A DNA stretch of 36,123 bases, from NCBI GenBank assembly GCA_027306715.1, contig DAHUZG010000078.1, positions 1 to 36,123 of the forward strand. The letters run 5' to 3'. The position numbers were made by a program, and so were the translations under genes. The stretch is from Acidimicrobiaceae bacterium (GTDB lineage Bacteria > Actinomycetota > Acidimicrobiia > Acidimicrobiales > Bog-793). Numbering within the stretch: position 1 is the first letter of the stretch; every line of letters starts with the position of its first letter. Below the pieces are notes generated by a model that saw nothing but the letters and a program-made list of their open reading frames with translations, had not been told where the DNA came from and ran no database searches. This document shows, one piece after another, positions 1-8,598 of this stretch.

Positions 1-1
1 C

Positions 2-862
2 GAGCGGAAGCCGCCCTGGCTTCGCGCCCGCGCCGAGATGGGCGAGCCGTTCCTCGAGCTGCGCCGGCGGATGCGCCAGCTGCGCCTCGTGACCGTCTGT
101 GAGGAGGCCGGCTGCCCGAACATCTTCGAGTGCTGGGCAGACGGGACGGCGACGTTCATGATCAACGGCGAGCGCTGCACTCGTGCCTGCGGGTTCTGCC
201 TCGTCGACACCCGCCACCCGCTGCCGCTCGACCCGGACGAGCCGGCCCGGGTCGCCGAGGCGGCGGCGGCCCTCGGCCTCGCCCATGTGGTCGTCACCGC
301 TGTCGCCCGCGACGACCTGGCCGACGGCGGGGCGGCCGCCTTCGTGGCCACGATCGAGGCGATACGTGACGCCGCCCCGGGCACCGCCGTCGAGGTGCTC
401 GTCCCGGACTGCAAGGGCGACGAGCAGGCGCTGCGGGCGATCCTCGCCGCCGCCCCTGACGTGCTCAACCACAATCTCGAGACTGTTCTCCGGCTGCAGC
501 GCGCGGTTCGGCCGTCGGCGTCCTATGCGCGCAGCCTGTCGGTGCTGGCGCGGGCCAAGGCTGCGGGGCTGACGACCAAGAGCGGGATCATCCTCGGCAT
601 GGGCGAGGAACCCGGGGAGGTCCTCGGGGCGCTCGCCGATCTCCGCAGCGTCGGTGTCGACATCGTCACCCTCGGCCAGTACCTCCGGCCCTCGGCGGCG
701 CACCTCCCGGTGGTGCGCTGGTGGGCTCCCGGGGAGATCGAGCAGCTCGCCGGCGCGGCGCGGGCGATGGGGTTCGCCCACGTCGAGGCGTCCCCGCTGA
801 CCCGCTCGAGCTACCACGCCCGGCGGGGCGCCGAGGCCGCGGCCGCGGTCGCCCACCGGTGA
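2..862 (+). CDS. lipA: Lipoyl synthase, 5' end outside the window
   Basis: Radical-SAM enzyme that inserts two sulfurs into octanoyl groups on E2 and GcvH proteins, giving lipoyl cofactors. The reading frame is open from base 2, before the first in-window ATG at 38, so the N-terminus (perhaps 20-40 residues) lies outside. The auxiliary-cluster motif CX4CX5C is seen in VCEEAGCPNIFECW, the radical-SAM CX3CX2C motif in CTRACGFC, and the C-terminal RSSY motif in SPLTRSSYHA. These are the family hallmarks. The stop overlaps the next gene's GTG by 4 bp (GTGA), so translation of the two is probably coupled. Identification is secure. Confidence 0.96.
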   Translation, partial: ERKPPWLRARAEMGEPFLELRRRMRQLRLVTVCEEAGCPNIFECWADGTATFMINGERCTRACGFCLVDTRHPLPLDPDEPARVAEAAAALGLAHVVVTAVARDDLADGGAAAFVATIEAIRDAAPGTAVEVLVPDCKGDEQALRAILAAAPDVLNHNLETVLRLQRAVRPSASYARSLSVLARAKAAGLTTKSGIILGMGEEPGEVLGALADLRSVGVDIVTLGQYLRPSAAHLPVVRWWAPGEIEQLAGAARAMGFAHVEASPLTRSSYHARRGAEAAAAVAHR

Positions 863-1998
863 GCACTGCGGCCCCGACGAGCCCGTGGGCGGCGCGCACG
901 GCGCGCTTCGGGCGCGCCCGTGCGGCGATGGCAGCGGCCGGGATCGAGGTGGCGCTCTGCTCGATCGGCGCCGACCTGCCGTGGCTCAGCGGGTACACGG
1001 CGATGCCGCTCGAGCGACCGACGGTGCTCGTGCTGCCCGCCGACGGCGACGCCACACTCGTCGTCCCGCGCCTCGAGGCACCGCGGGTGGAGGCCGGTGG
1101 CGAGCTGTTCGGGCTCCGCCCATGGCTCGACGGCGAGGACGCGGTCGGCATCGTCGCCGAGCTCGTCGGCCGCCGCCGGCGGCTCGTGATATCCGACCGC
1201 GCCTTTGCCGGCCTGCTCGTCGATCTCCAGTCGGCGCTCCCGTCGGCCGTCTTCGGACGCGCCTCGGCGATCTTCGGACCGCTTCGCGCGGTGAAGGACG
1301 AACAGGAGACAGCGGCGTTGCGGGCCGCCGGCGCCGCCGCCGACCGGGTTGCCGAGGCCCTCCTGGCTGGCGAGATCCCGCTCATCGGGCGGAGCGAGAT
1401 CGACGTCTCGCGCGAGCTTGCGGCGCGCCTCGTCGCCGAGGGTCACCGGCGGGCGAATTTCGCCATCGTCGGCTCGGGGCCGAACTCGGCGAGCCCGCAC
1501 CACGAGCCGGGCGAGCGCAGGATCGGCCGGGGCGAGGCCGTCGTCTGCGACTTCGGAGGGACCTTCCACCTCCCCGGCGACGCCGGCTACTGCTCGGACA
1601 CGACCCGGACCGTCGTCACCGGCGAGCCGCCGGACGGCTTCTCGGAGATGTACGCCGTGCTCCAAGCCGCCCAGGCGGCTGCCTGCGCCGTGGTGGGAGC
1701 GGGGATCTCCTGCGAGCAGGTCGATGGCGTCGGGCGGAGGATGATCTCCGAGGCCGGCTACGGCGAGCACTTCCTCCACCGCATCGGCCACGGCATCGGC
1801 ATCGAGGAGCACGAGGACCCCTATCTCGTCGCCGGCAACACAGAGGCGCTGGCGGTCGGGAACGCCTTCTCGGTCGAGCCGGGCATCTACCTCGACGGGC
1901 GGATGGGCGCCCGCATCGAGGACATCCTCGTGCTCGGCGCCGACGAGCCGATCGCCTGCAACAGCTCTGACCACAGCCTCCACGTCGTCGACGCCTGA
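859..1998 (+). CDS. M24 metallopeptidase (Xaa-Pro aminopeptidase/prolidase type)
   Basis: Predicted cytosolic dinuclear-metal peptidase of the pita-bread fold, acting on Xaa-Pro bonds, 379 aa. The GTG start at 859 is chosen because it overlaps the lipA stop. An earlier in-frame ATG at 721 would lie deep in lipA. The N-terminal creatinase-like domain spans about residues 10-140. All five metal ligands are visible: D231 (VCDFGG), D247 (SDTTRT), H311 (IGHGIG), E340 (SVEPGIY) and E354 (RIEDIL). It should therefore be active, unlike the second M24 protein at 16465. Its exact peptide substrate cannot be told. Confidence 0.9.
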   Translation: MSTAAPTSPWAARTARFGRARAAMAAAGIEVALCSIGADLPWLSGYTAMPLERPTVLVLPADGDATLVVPRLEAPRVEAGGELFGLRPWLDGEDAVGIVAELVGRRRRLVISDRAFAGLLVDLQSALPSAVFGRASAIFGPLRAVKDEQETAALRAAGAAADRVAEALLAGEIPLIGRSEIDVSRELAARLVAEGHRRANFAIVGSGPNSASPHHEPGERRIGRGEAVVCDFGGTFHLPGDAGYCSDTTRTVVTGEPPDGFSEMYAVLQAAQAAACAVVGAGISCEQVDGVGRRMISEAGYGEHFLHRIGHGIGIEEHEDPYLVAGNTEALAVGNAFSVEPGIYLDGRMGARIEDILVLGADEPIACNSSDHSLHVVDA

Positions 1999-2070
1999 GC
2001 GGAGCTGAGCAGGGCGCCGGTGACCGAAAGGAGGGGCGGCGCGGCTGCCCCCGGCGCGGCCCGGTGCGGT

Positions 2071-2076
2071 TAGCCT
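2071..2076 (+). promoter_or_regulatory. Leaderless-type -10 element of the PAC2 gene
   Basis: TAGCCT lies 7 nt before the ATG at 2084, the TANNNT-N7-ATG layout typical of leaderless actinobacterial mRNAs. The only Shine-Dalgarno-like string (AAAGGAGGGG, about 2029) is roughly 45 nt upstream, too far to serve this ATG. Confidence 0.55.
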
Positions 2077-2083
2077 CACCCTG

Positions 2084-2962
2084 ATGGCTACGAGACTGAG
2101 CGACGGCGTCGTGCCGCCGTCGAGCCCGGTTCTCGTCGTGGCGCTCGAAGGCTGGATCGACGCCGGGTTCGCAGCGGCCACCGCGTCGGGGATCCTGCTC
2201 GGCACCGTGGACACCGAGCTCTACGCCGCCTTCGACGCCGACGAGCTGCTCGACCAACGGGCCCGGCGCCCCCGCATGACGGTCGACCACGGCATCATCA
2301 CCGATCTCGTCTGGCCGGAGCCGACGATCCGTGTCGGCACCGACCGCCTCGGAAACGGACTGGCCCTGCTCGTCGGCCCCGAGCCGGACTACCACTGGCG
2401 CGGGTTCGTCTCCGATGTCGTCGCCATCGCCACCTCGCTCGAGGCGCGCCTCGTCGTCAGCCTCGGCGGCTTCCCGGCAGCGGCGCCGCACACGCGCCCG
2501 GTCCGCCTTGCCGCCACCGCCACCGACCGGGCGCTCGCCGCCCGAGTGGGCTTCGTCCCCGGGGTCATCGAGGCCCCTTCGGGTGCGGCCGACGTCGTCG
2601 TCGCCCGCTGCGCCGAGGCCGGCCTTCCCGCGCTCGGCCTGTGGGCGCGGGTGCCGCACTACGTCGCCGCGATGCCGTTCCCGGCAGCGGCGCTCGTCCT
2701 GCTCGAGTCCCTCGAGCAGCTCGGCGGGCTCTCGCTCGACTTGAAGGAGCTGCGCGAGAGCGCGGATTCGAGCAGGGAGAAGGTCGACCAGCTGATCGCC
2801 CAGTCCGCCGAGCACGCCGAGATGGTGCGCCAGCTCGAAGAGCAGGTCGACGATGCTGCCGGCGAGGATGCCGAGGGGTCGCCCATCGACGCCGGGCGGC
2901 TGCCTTCGGGTGACGAGCTTGCCGCCGAGCTCGAGCGGTTCCTGCGCGGCGAGACGCAATAG
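2084..2962 (+). CDS. PAC2 family (proteasome assembly chaperone-like) protein
   Basis: 292-aa protein of the PAC2 family, which resembles eukaryotic and archaeal proteasome assembly chaperones and is common in Actinomycetota. Its biochemical role there is not settled. Visible family traits are the N-terminal VLVVALEGWIDAG segment, the central VSLGGFPAAAPHTRPV motif (about residues 125-140), and a charged, helical C-terminus (about 220-290) that may form a coiled coil. The start at 2084 is supported by the leaderless -10 just upstream. The next gene begins 5 bp after its stop, suggesting co-transcription. The link to the proteasome is inferred from the family only. Confidence 0.85.
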   Translation: MATRLSDGVVPPSSPVLVVALEGWIDAGFAAATASGILLGTVDTELYAAFDADELLDQRARRPRMTVDHGIITDLVWPEPTIRVGTDRLGNGLALLVGPEPDYHWRGFVSDVVAIATSLEARLVVSLGGFPAAAPHTRPVRLAATATDRALAARVGFVPGVIEAPSGAADVVVARCAEAGLPALGLWARVPHYVAAMPFPAAALVLLESLEQLGGLSLDLKELRESADSSREKVDQLIAQSAEHAEMVRQLEEQVDDAAGEDAEGSPIDAGRLPSGDELAAELERFLRGETQ

Positions 2963-2967
2963 CCGGC

Positions 2968-3717
2968 GTGGACGAGGCGACCGCGAGCGCCCTGCCGGTC
3001 GCCACCCCGGTCACAGCCCGAGCGGCTCCGGCTGAGGCCTGCATCTTCGACATGGACGGCCTGCTCGTCGACTCCGAGCCGATCTGGCAGGCCGCCCACA
3101 TCGAGGTTCTCGGCGAGCTCGGCGTCGACGTCGGTCCGCTCGTCGGCAGCGGGCTGACGACCGGGATGCGCGTCGTCGAGGTGGTCGCCCTGTGGCGGGC
3201 GCACCAGCCGTGGACCGGGCCGAGCGACGAGGAGGTAACCGACCGCCTCGTCGAGACCGTCGCCACGATGATCCGCCGGCGGGCGTCGCTGCTGCCCGGT
3301 GCGGTCGAGGCGCTCGACTGGTGCAAGTCGCATGGCCTGGCGGTGGCGTTGGCGACCGGCTCGACGATGCCGGTGGTCGACGCGGTGCTCGAACGTTTCG
3401 ATCTCGCGAGCCGCTTCGCCGCCGTCTGCTCGGCCCAGCACGACCTGCTCGGAAAGCCGCACCCGGCGATCTTCCTCCGCGCCGCCGAGCTGCTCGGCGT
3501 CCTTCCCGTGCGCTGCGCGGTGCTCGAGGACTCGATCAACGGGATCATCGCCGCCAAGGCGGCACGGATGCGGGTGGTCGCCGTGCCCCCCGCCGAGCTC
3601 GCCCGCGATCCCCGCTACGCGATCGCCGACGCCTGCATCGCCAGCCTCGAGGAGATCGGCTCGCCGGCGGTCGCCCGCGTGCTCGGCACCGCCGGGTCAG
3701 CGCGGGATGACCGGTAG
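2968..3717 (+). CDS. HAD-superfamily hydrolase (beta-phosphoglucomutase/phosphatase type)
   Basis: 249-aa haloacid-dehalogenase enzyme, probably a phosphatase or mutase for small phosphosugars. Motif I is FDMDGLLVDSEP with nucleophile D28 and acid/base D30. Motif II is the ATGST segment, motif III the Lys of GKPHPAIF, and motif IV the acidic pair in VLEDSINGI. An insertion after motif I forms a helical cap (about residues 40-110) as in subfamily I. The GTG start is 5 bp after the PAC2 stop. The 3' end overlaps the convergent CocE-type pseudogene by 21 bp. Substrate specificity cannot be read from the sequence. Confidence 0.88.
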   Translation: MDEATASALPVATPVTARAAPAEACIFDMDGLLVDSEPIWQAAHIEVLGELGVDVGPLVGSGLTTGMRVVEVVALWRAHQPWTGPSDEEVTDRLVETVATMIRRRASLLPGAVEALDWCKSHGLAVALATGSTMPVVDAVLERFDLASRFAAVCSAQHDLLGKPHPAIFLRAAELLGVLPVRCAVLEDSINGIIAAKAARMRVVAVPPAELARDPRYAIADACIASLEEIGSPAVARVLGTAGSARDDR

Positions 3718-5439
3718 CAGCAGCCTCGAGGGCCGCCCGGCACCGGTGTAAAGCTCGGTGGTCCCGTCGTAGACCGCCGCCGGCCGGTGGTCGGGATCAC
3801 AGTGCAGGTACGGGCCCGAGCCCTTGTCGGCCAGCTCCGCCGGGTCCGACACCTCCCCGACGCCGCGGGCGAAGTCACGCCCGGCGACGGTGACGGCGAG
3901 GCGGTAGCCCGCCGGCAGCACCACGCAGGTCGGCCAGATCTCGACGTCGAGCTCGTAGACCTCTCCCGGCTCGAGCGGCTCGACCCTGTCGTGAGGGTGG
4001 TACGGCCGGTAGGGGAGTGAACGGTCGGGGTCGAGGCGGCGGTGCGAGGCGCGCAGGCACCCCTGGGCGATCGGCGTCAGCGGGTCCTGGGCGCCCTGGA
4101 AGGCGACCTCGGTGCCGTCAGGATCAAAGGCGCGAAGCGTCACGAACAGGTCGGCGTCGCTTGTCGAGGAGGAGACGAACAGCTTGGCGGCGACCGGGCC
4201 GGTGATCTCGAGCTCGCTCTCGAGCGGCTCGCCGAAGAAGGTGACGCCCTCGCCGAAGCCGTGGAAGGCACACCTCGCCGCCTCCCCGGCAGCGAGGCCG
4301 ACGCTCATCGCGCCGGCGTCGAGGTGAAGCGGCGTCCAGCGCGTGCGCGCCAGGGGCCACTCCTGCTCGTCGCGCCGGAGGAAGCGCTCTCCAGGGTGGC
4401 GGACGTGCAAGATGACCGGCGCCTCGTCGTCGAAGCCGTTGTCGACGCCTTTGAGGAAGCGCTCGAGGAAGCGCCTTTGCAGCTCGTGGCCCTCGGTCTC
4501 GTAGAAGAACTCCTCGTGTCGCCCGCCATGGACCTCGAGCCACTTCTTCGGCGAGCCCGCCCGGAGGTAGCCCTCGAAGTTGCCGCGGGGATGGATGCTG
4601 AGCCCGCTCCAGCTCGTGGCGCTGAGGAGCGGCACCGTGATCCTCTCGAGCTCGCCGGTACGCTCGCGGTGGAACTCGTCACAGAGCGGATGCTGCTTGA
4701 TCGCCTGCGGGAGGTCGATGCGGTTGGCGGCAAGCTCCTCCTCGCCGAGGGTCTCCGGGCCCGAGGCCGGCTCGCCGAGCCAAGGGTCGGTGAGCCCGCG
4801 GCTGCCGAGCCCGTGCTGGTTCCGCAGGATGCGACCGGACCACCAGCGCGCGGTGAAGGTGTTCGACAGGATGCCGCCGTGGTAGGTGCGCTCGCGGTAG
4901 TGGTCGCTGGCGCCGTCCCAGATCACGCAGGCCTCGAGGTGGGGCGGCTGCAGGGAGGCGACCTGCCACTGGTTCATCGCGTAATAGGAGACGCCGCAGA
5001 GCCCGACGCGGCCGTCGCACCACGGCTGCGCGGCCGCCCACTCGATCGCCTCGTAGTAGTCCCTCGTCTCGCGCTCGCTGCGAGGGTCGAGATAGCCCGG
5101 TGACCGGCCGGTGCCGCGCGAGTCGACGCGGATGACGACATAGCCGTCGGGCACGAAGCGCTCCGGGTCGACGGTCTCCCAGCACATGTACGAGGTGGTC
5201 GACCCCTCGAGCAGCTAGGGGTGGCGGCCGACGAGCCAGTCCCATTCCGGGCCGTAGCCGTCCTGGTAGCGGATCCCCTTGCCGTAGGGCCCGAGGGTCA
5301 TGATCACCGGCGCAGCCTCGTCCGACTGCGGCCGGAAGACGTCAGCTCGAAGCATCGTGCCGTCGCTCGTCTCGATGGCGACGTCACGCTCGATCGTCAT
5401 CGGCGCCGGCGTGGCGCCGGCCGTCGGCCCATCCCCCAT
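3697..5439 (-). pseudogene. CocE/NonD-type hydrolase broken by an in-frame TAG
   Basis: Alpha/beta-hydrolase of the X-Pro dipeptidyl-peptidase/cocaine-esterase family. The frame runs from an ATG at 5439 (preceded by GGGGGCGAG) to 3697, about 580 codons, with one amber codon at 5217-5215 (codon 75). The sequence on both sides stays in frame and family-like: WLVGRHP, stop, LLEGSTTSYMCWE. The position most likely held Glu (GAG), so one substitution at 5217 explains it. The nucleophile Ser is intact in GVSYY (codon 151), and a C-terminal jelly-roll domain follows. Internal initiation at 5187 would lose the N-terminal strands. It starts 17 bp after the SDR gene, as the last gene of the minus-strand arm. 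Recent decay, readthrough or a sequencing error are all possible. Confidence 0.82.
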
Positions 5440-5456
5440 CGCTCGCCCCCACCCGT

Positions 5457-6239
5457 TCAGCTGAAGATCCGGCCCCCGTTGACCCAGAAGTCCTGACCGG
5501 TGACGAAGTCGGCGCCGGCGCTGGCGAGGAACAGCAGGGTCCCGACGAGGTCCTCGGGCCTGCCCGGCCGCTTGATGGCGCGCAGCGCTGCGAGGCGCTG
5601 CTCCATCTCCGGCTGCTGATCGAACAGCGGTCCGTCGTGGGCGGTGTAGTCCGGCGAGATCGTGTTGACGCAGATGTTGTACTGGCCGAACTCGCGGGCG
5701 AGGCAGCGCGTCAGGCCCACGATCGCAGCCTTCGTCGAGGCGTAGTGGGCGAAGCCCTCGATCCCACCGCCGTGGATGGTCATCGAGGAGGTGTTGACGA
5801 TCTTGCCGCCTCCCTGGGCCCGCATCGCCGGCAGCACGGCGCAGGCGCAGAGCCAGGCGCCGCGCACGTTGACGGCGAAGGCGAGATCCCATTCGGCCAC
5901 CGTGATCTGCTCCACCGGCTTTTTCAGGATCTGCGAGAAATAGGCGGCGTTGTTGACGAGAAGGTCGATGCGGCCGAACTCGCCGACCGCAGCCTCGGCC
6001 ATCGCCCGTGCCGAGTCGGCGTCCGAGACGTCGGTGGCCACGGCGATGGCCGCGGGTCCCGACTCGGCGACCTCGGCGGCGAGCTTGCCGGCTTCCTTCA
6101 GGTCGGCCAGGACGAGGCGGTAGCCGGCACCCGAGAGGGCACGCGCATAGGTGCTCCCGATCGCCCCTGCCGCCCCGGTGATGACCGCCACCGGGGACTC
6201 CCGCCCACCAGCCAGGTCGCCCGTTCCCGCAGCGCTCAT
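5457..6239 (-). CDS. SDR family NAD(P)-dependent oxidoreductase
   Basis: 260-aa classical short-chain dehydrogenase/reductase. The cofactor motif TGAAGAIG is at residues 21-28, the NNAA strand motif is present (LLVNNAAYF), and the catalytic Ser and YASTK follow (NTSSMTIHGG, then HYASTKAAI). The C-terminus has the usual VTGQDFWVNGG ending. It would oxidise or reduce a hydroxyl/carbonyl group in the pathway. The ATG at 6239 has a GGACGAGG box just upstream. It sits between BKACE (112-bp gap containing a 15-bp tandem repeat) and the broken CocE-type gene (17-bp gap). Its substrate is unknown. Confidence 0.88.
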   Translation of the reverse strand: MSAAGTGDLAGGRESPVAVITGAAGAIGSTYARALSGAGYRLVLADLKEAGKLAAEVAESGPAAIAVATDVSDADSARAMAEAAVGEFGRIDLLVNNAAYFSQILKKPVEQITVAEWDLAFAVNVRGAWLCACAVLPAMRAQGGGKIVNTSSMTIHGGGIEGFAHYASTKAAIVGLTRCLAREFGQYNICVNTISPDYTAHDGPLFDQQPEMEQRLAALRAIKRPGRPEDLVGTLLFLASAGADFVTGQDFWVNGGRIFS

Positions 6240-6275
6240 GTCCTCGTCCCGCCTCTCTTCGCCTCGCTCGTGTTC

Positions 6276-6312
6276 CGCCCTGCCGCCGGCCGCCCTGCCG
6301 CCGGCCGCCCTG
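6276..6312. repeat. 15-bp tandem repeat, about 2.4 copies
   Basis: Unit CGCCCTGCCGCCGGC repeated head to tail in the spacer between the BKACE and SDR genes. Its complement shares the GCCGGCGG core with the 15-bp repeat at 7310-7349. Confidence 0.8.
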
Positions 6313-6351
6313 ACCCCTCTTCGCCTCGGCGCTGCCCCGCCGCCGCCGTGC

Positions 6352-7185
6352 TCAGGCAGCCAGCGCCGGATCGGGTCCGAGCCCGAGCATCTGCTCGGCC
6401 TCGGGCACCGAGGCGATCTGGCGGTCGAGCGCCGTGACGGCGTTGGCCAGGCGGGAGACGAGCACCTCGTTGCTCGGTGCGAGCTCGCCCTTTCGCAGGT
6501 AGATGGTGTCCTCCATGCCGGTCCGGGCGTTGCCGCCCATCGCCACGGCGACGGCGGTGAGGTCGAGGTTCGCCCGCCCGATGGCGATGCCCTGCCAGAT
6601 CGCGCCCGGCGGCAGCATCCGCACGGCGTGGATGAGGTTGTCGATGGTGGCTGCCATCCCGCCCTTCACGCCCATCACGATCGAGAACTGCAGCGGCTCG
6701 GCGAGCAGGCCTTCCTCGAGCAGTGAGAGGCAGGCGGGGATGTGACCCATGTCGTAGATCTCGAGCTCGGGCTTGACCCCGAGCTCGCGCATGCGCGCCG
6801 CCAGGCGCCGGACGCCGAGCGGCGGGTTGAGGAACTCGCCCATGCCGAAGCTCATCGAGCACGGGTTGAGCGTGGCCATCCTCGGGCGCAGCTCGACGAG
6901 CTTCTCGCGATCGGAGAACGGCACGTCGAGGCCGACCCCGGTCGAGAGCTGGATGAGGATCGGGGACTGCTGGCGGATCAGCTCCATCGCCCGCTCGGCG
7001 ATGCCGAGGTCGGCGGTCGGTCGCTCGTCGGCGTCGCGCAGGTGGACGTGCACCACCGCAGCGCCGGCCTGGTAGGCGGCGGTTGCCGCGGCGGCGATCT
7101 CCTCCGGAGTGGTGGGCAGGTTCGGGTTGTCGGCCTTCGTGGCGATCGGGCCTGTCGGTGCCGCCGTGATGAGGACGCTCGACAT
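6352..7185 (-). CDS. Beta-keto acid cleavage enzyme (BKACE, former DUF849)
   Basis: 277-aa Zn-dependent TIM-barrel enzyme. Family members condense a beta-keto acid with acetyl-CoA and cleave it to acetoacetate plus a new acyl-CoA (for example Kce in lysine fermentation or dehydrocarnitine cleavage). The metal-binding HVHLRD motif gives His46 and His48. The N-terminal ITAAPTG and the C-terminal SNEVLV Glu region are also family-typical. The start at 7185 is preferred over the upstream ATG at 7212 because AAAGGAGGG lies 6 nt before it. It probably works with the dehydrogenase at 11734, which could supply a beta-keto acid. The actual substrate is not deducible. Confidence 0.9.
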   Translation of the reverse strand: MSSVLITAAPTGPIATKADNPNLPTTPEEIAAAATAAYQAGAAVVHVHLRDADERPTADLGIAERAMELIRQQSPILIQLSTGVGLDVPFSDREKLVELRPRMATLNPCSMSFGMGEFLNPPLGVRRLAARMRELGVKPELEIYDMGHIPACLSLLEEGLLAEPLQFSIVMGVKGGMAATIDNLIHAVRMLPPGAIWQGIAIGRANLDLTAVAVAMGGNARTGMEDTIYLRKGELAPSNEVLVSRLANAVTALDRQIASVPEAEQMLGLGPDPALAA

Positions 7186-7309
7186 CTGTCGCCCTCCTTT
7201 CGTGGTGCGCATCTTCGAGAGACTGAGTGGCCCTCGGTGAGGACCTCGTCACTGTTCGTGCTACCGCCAGGCTACGGCGCTGCGGTGCGGAACGCCCGCC
7301 GCCCCATGA

Positions 7310-7349
7310 GCCGGCGGGCTCTCAGCCGGCGGGCTCTCAGCCGGCGGGC
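7310..7349. repeat. 15-bp tandem repeat, about 2.7 copies
   Basis: Unit GCCGGCGGGCTCTCA in the spacer between the cupin and BKACE genes. It overlaps the last codons and stop of the cupin gene (stop at 7339-7337). Confidence 0.8.
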
Positions 7350-7675
7350 GCGACGATGACGAGCATCGAAGCCGGCTCGTTCGTCTCGTTGACGACGCGC
7401 CGGCGCTCGCCGGCGCCGAGCAGGACCGAGTCGCCCGGCTTCAGGACGACGCGCTCGTGCTCGTTCTCGACGGTGATCTCCCCGTCGAGAACGACGTAGA
7501 CCTTGTGGGCGTTGGTCGCGTCCCACTCGGCTCCCCCGTCGGGCAGGAAGTGCGACAGCCCGACCCAGAAGCCCGGGATCGGCGAGGCCTCGGCGCCCTG
7601 CAGGCGGAACGCCGCGCAGCCGTGGTGCAGCGCCGCCTCGTAGCCCTTCGCCTCGTTGCCGCGTGTGACGTGCAT
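7337..7675 (-). CDS. Cupin-domain protein
   Basis: 112-aa single-domain cupin. The stretch around residues 40-105 (HFLPDGGAEWDATNAHKVYVVLDGEITVENEHERVVLKPGDSVLL, with later RRVVNETNEPA) has the small beta-barrel pattern of cupin motifs 1 and 2, but motif 1 has fewer His ligands than a metal-binding dioxygenase would. A binding or isomerase-type accessory role is as likely as catalysis. Its ATG overlaps the cyclase TGA by one base (TGATG), so translation is coupled to the cyclase. The 15-bp repeat runs through its 3' end. Confidence 0.82.
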   Translation of the reverse strand: MHVTRGNEAKGYEAALHHGCAAFRLQGAEASPIPGFWVGLSHFLPDGGAEWDATNAHKVYVVLDGEITVENEHERVVLKPGDSVLLGAGERRRVVNETNEPASMLVIVAPAG

Positions 7676-8493
7676 CAGCTGGCTCCTCCGCGCTCGATCC
7701 GGAACGTCCCCTCGGGGTCGACGATCGCCACCAGCCGGACGATACAGCCGTCGCCGCCGACCCACCGCCACGGGAAGGCGGCGATCGTCACCCGTTGGCC
7801 GGTCACCTCGTCGAGGTCGCCGCCGACGTTCTCGAAGCCGACGATCCCCTGGGAGAGGATGGCCCGGTGGCAGGGCTCCCAGAGGGCGAAGTCCTCCCGC
7901 ACCGAGCGCCCCGTCTCCTCCTCGTACTCGGCGATCGCCCAGGGCAAAAGCCCGTTCGGGGCGCCGGGCCCGTGCGGTCCGATGGCGGTGGCGAGCGGGT
8001 GGTCGAGGGCTTGGGTGTCGGTGCCGACGGCGCGCACCCCCTTCTCGGCGAACCACTCGCCGGCCTCCTTGTAGAAGCCGGGGGAGTAGGCGTAGTACAT
8101 GGAGCTGTCGCTGTAATGGTGATGCCAGCCCGTGTTGACGAGGACGATGTCGTCGGGCTGGATCTTCGGCGTCGCCGCCTCCAGATCCTCCGGCGTCACC
8201 ACCTCCCACTTCTTCTTCGGGACCGAGACGACGACCCCGGTGCCGAAGAATCGCCATAGCGGCAGCTCGTCGAGCAGCGGCGTCCCCTCGATCACGTGTC
8301 CCGGGGCGTCGACGTGGGTCCCCGAGTGCATCACGGTCGTAATTCGTTGCGTGAGGACGCGCGAACGGGCATGGTTGTGCAATCGCTCGATCTTCACGTC
8401 CTCGAAGTACGGCCAGCACGGGGTGCCGTGGCCCCAGCGGTGGCTCAACTCGTAGAAGCGGAGTCCGGTGACCGGATCGACCTGCACGGGCAT
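7675..8493 (-). CDS. Cyclase-family hydrolase (kynurenine formamidase-like)
   Basis: 272-aa metal-dependent hydrolase of the cyclase family (PF04199), which includes bacterial kynurenine formamidases and isatin hydrolases. The signature HxGTHxDxPxH is complete at residues 56-66 (HSGTHVDAPGH). It would open an amide or lactam/ester bond, or dehydrate and cyclise an intermediate. The ATG at 8493 follows GGGAGGTAGCA, a good ribosome site. It is the first gene of the minus-strand arm and is divergent from the IclR gene, with a 105-bp shared regulatory region. No kynurenine-pathway genes other than the ACMSD-like proteins accompany it, so tryptophan breakdown is unproven. Confidence 0.9.
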   Translation of the reverse strand: MPVQVDPVTGLRFYELSHRWGHGTPCWPYFEDVKIERLHNHARSRVLTQRITTVMHSGTHVDAPGHVIEGTPLLDELPLWRFFGTGVVVSVPKKKWEVVTPEDLEAATPKIQPDDIVLVNTGWHHHYSDSSMYYAYSPGFYKEAGEWFAEKGVRAVGTDTQALDHPLATAIGPHGPGAPNGLLPWAIAEYEEETGRSVREDFALWEPCHRAILSQGIVGFENVGGDLDEVTGQRVTIAAFPWRWVGGDGCIVRLVAIVDPEGTFRIERGGAS

Positions 8494-8556
8494 TGCTACC
8501 TCCCAACTGGTTGGCGTTGCCCTCGCTGCGATTCCTCGGGCGGTAGCATGCCAAGG

Positions 8557-8585
8557 TTCTTTGGGACCATCGTCCCACCTACTAG
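8557..8585 (+). promoter_or_regulatory. Candidate promoter of the IclR gene
   Basis: TTCTTT (8557-8562), a 17-bp spacer and TACTAG (8580-8585) lie 13 nt upstream of the IclR ATG. The -35 is weak and the -10 fair. The inverted repeat at 8562-8577 fills the spacer, which would suit autorepression. Confidence 0.4.
8562..8577. promoter_or_regulatory. Candidate IclR-type operator
   Basis: Perfect 6-4-6 inverted repeat TGGGAC-CATC-GTCCCA in the intergenic region between the divergent cyclase and IclR genes. A near-identical repeat occurs at 19988-20003 before the ABC importer. A second, looser inverted repeat CCTAC-N11-GTAGG (8578-8598) abuts the IclR start codon. Confidence 0.6.
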
Positions 8586-8598
8586 GACGAGAGGTAGG

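Noticed and set aside
3787..5103. Long + strand frames opposite the broken CocE-type gene
   Set aside because: They lack family motifs, whereas the minus strand encodes a clear alpha/beta-hydrolase with only one stop.
5187..5439. Two separate small genes on either side of the amber codon
   Set aside because: The short 5' part is only the first strands of the hydrolase and the rest lacks its own start signal; a single broken gene is simpler.
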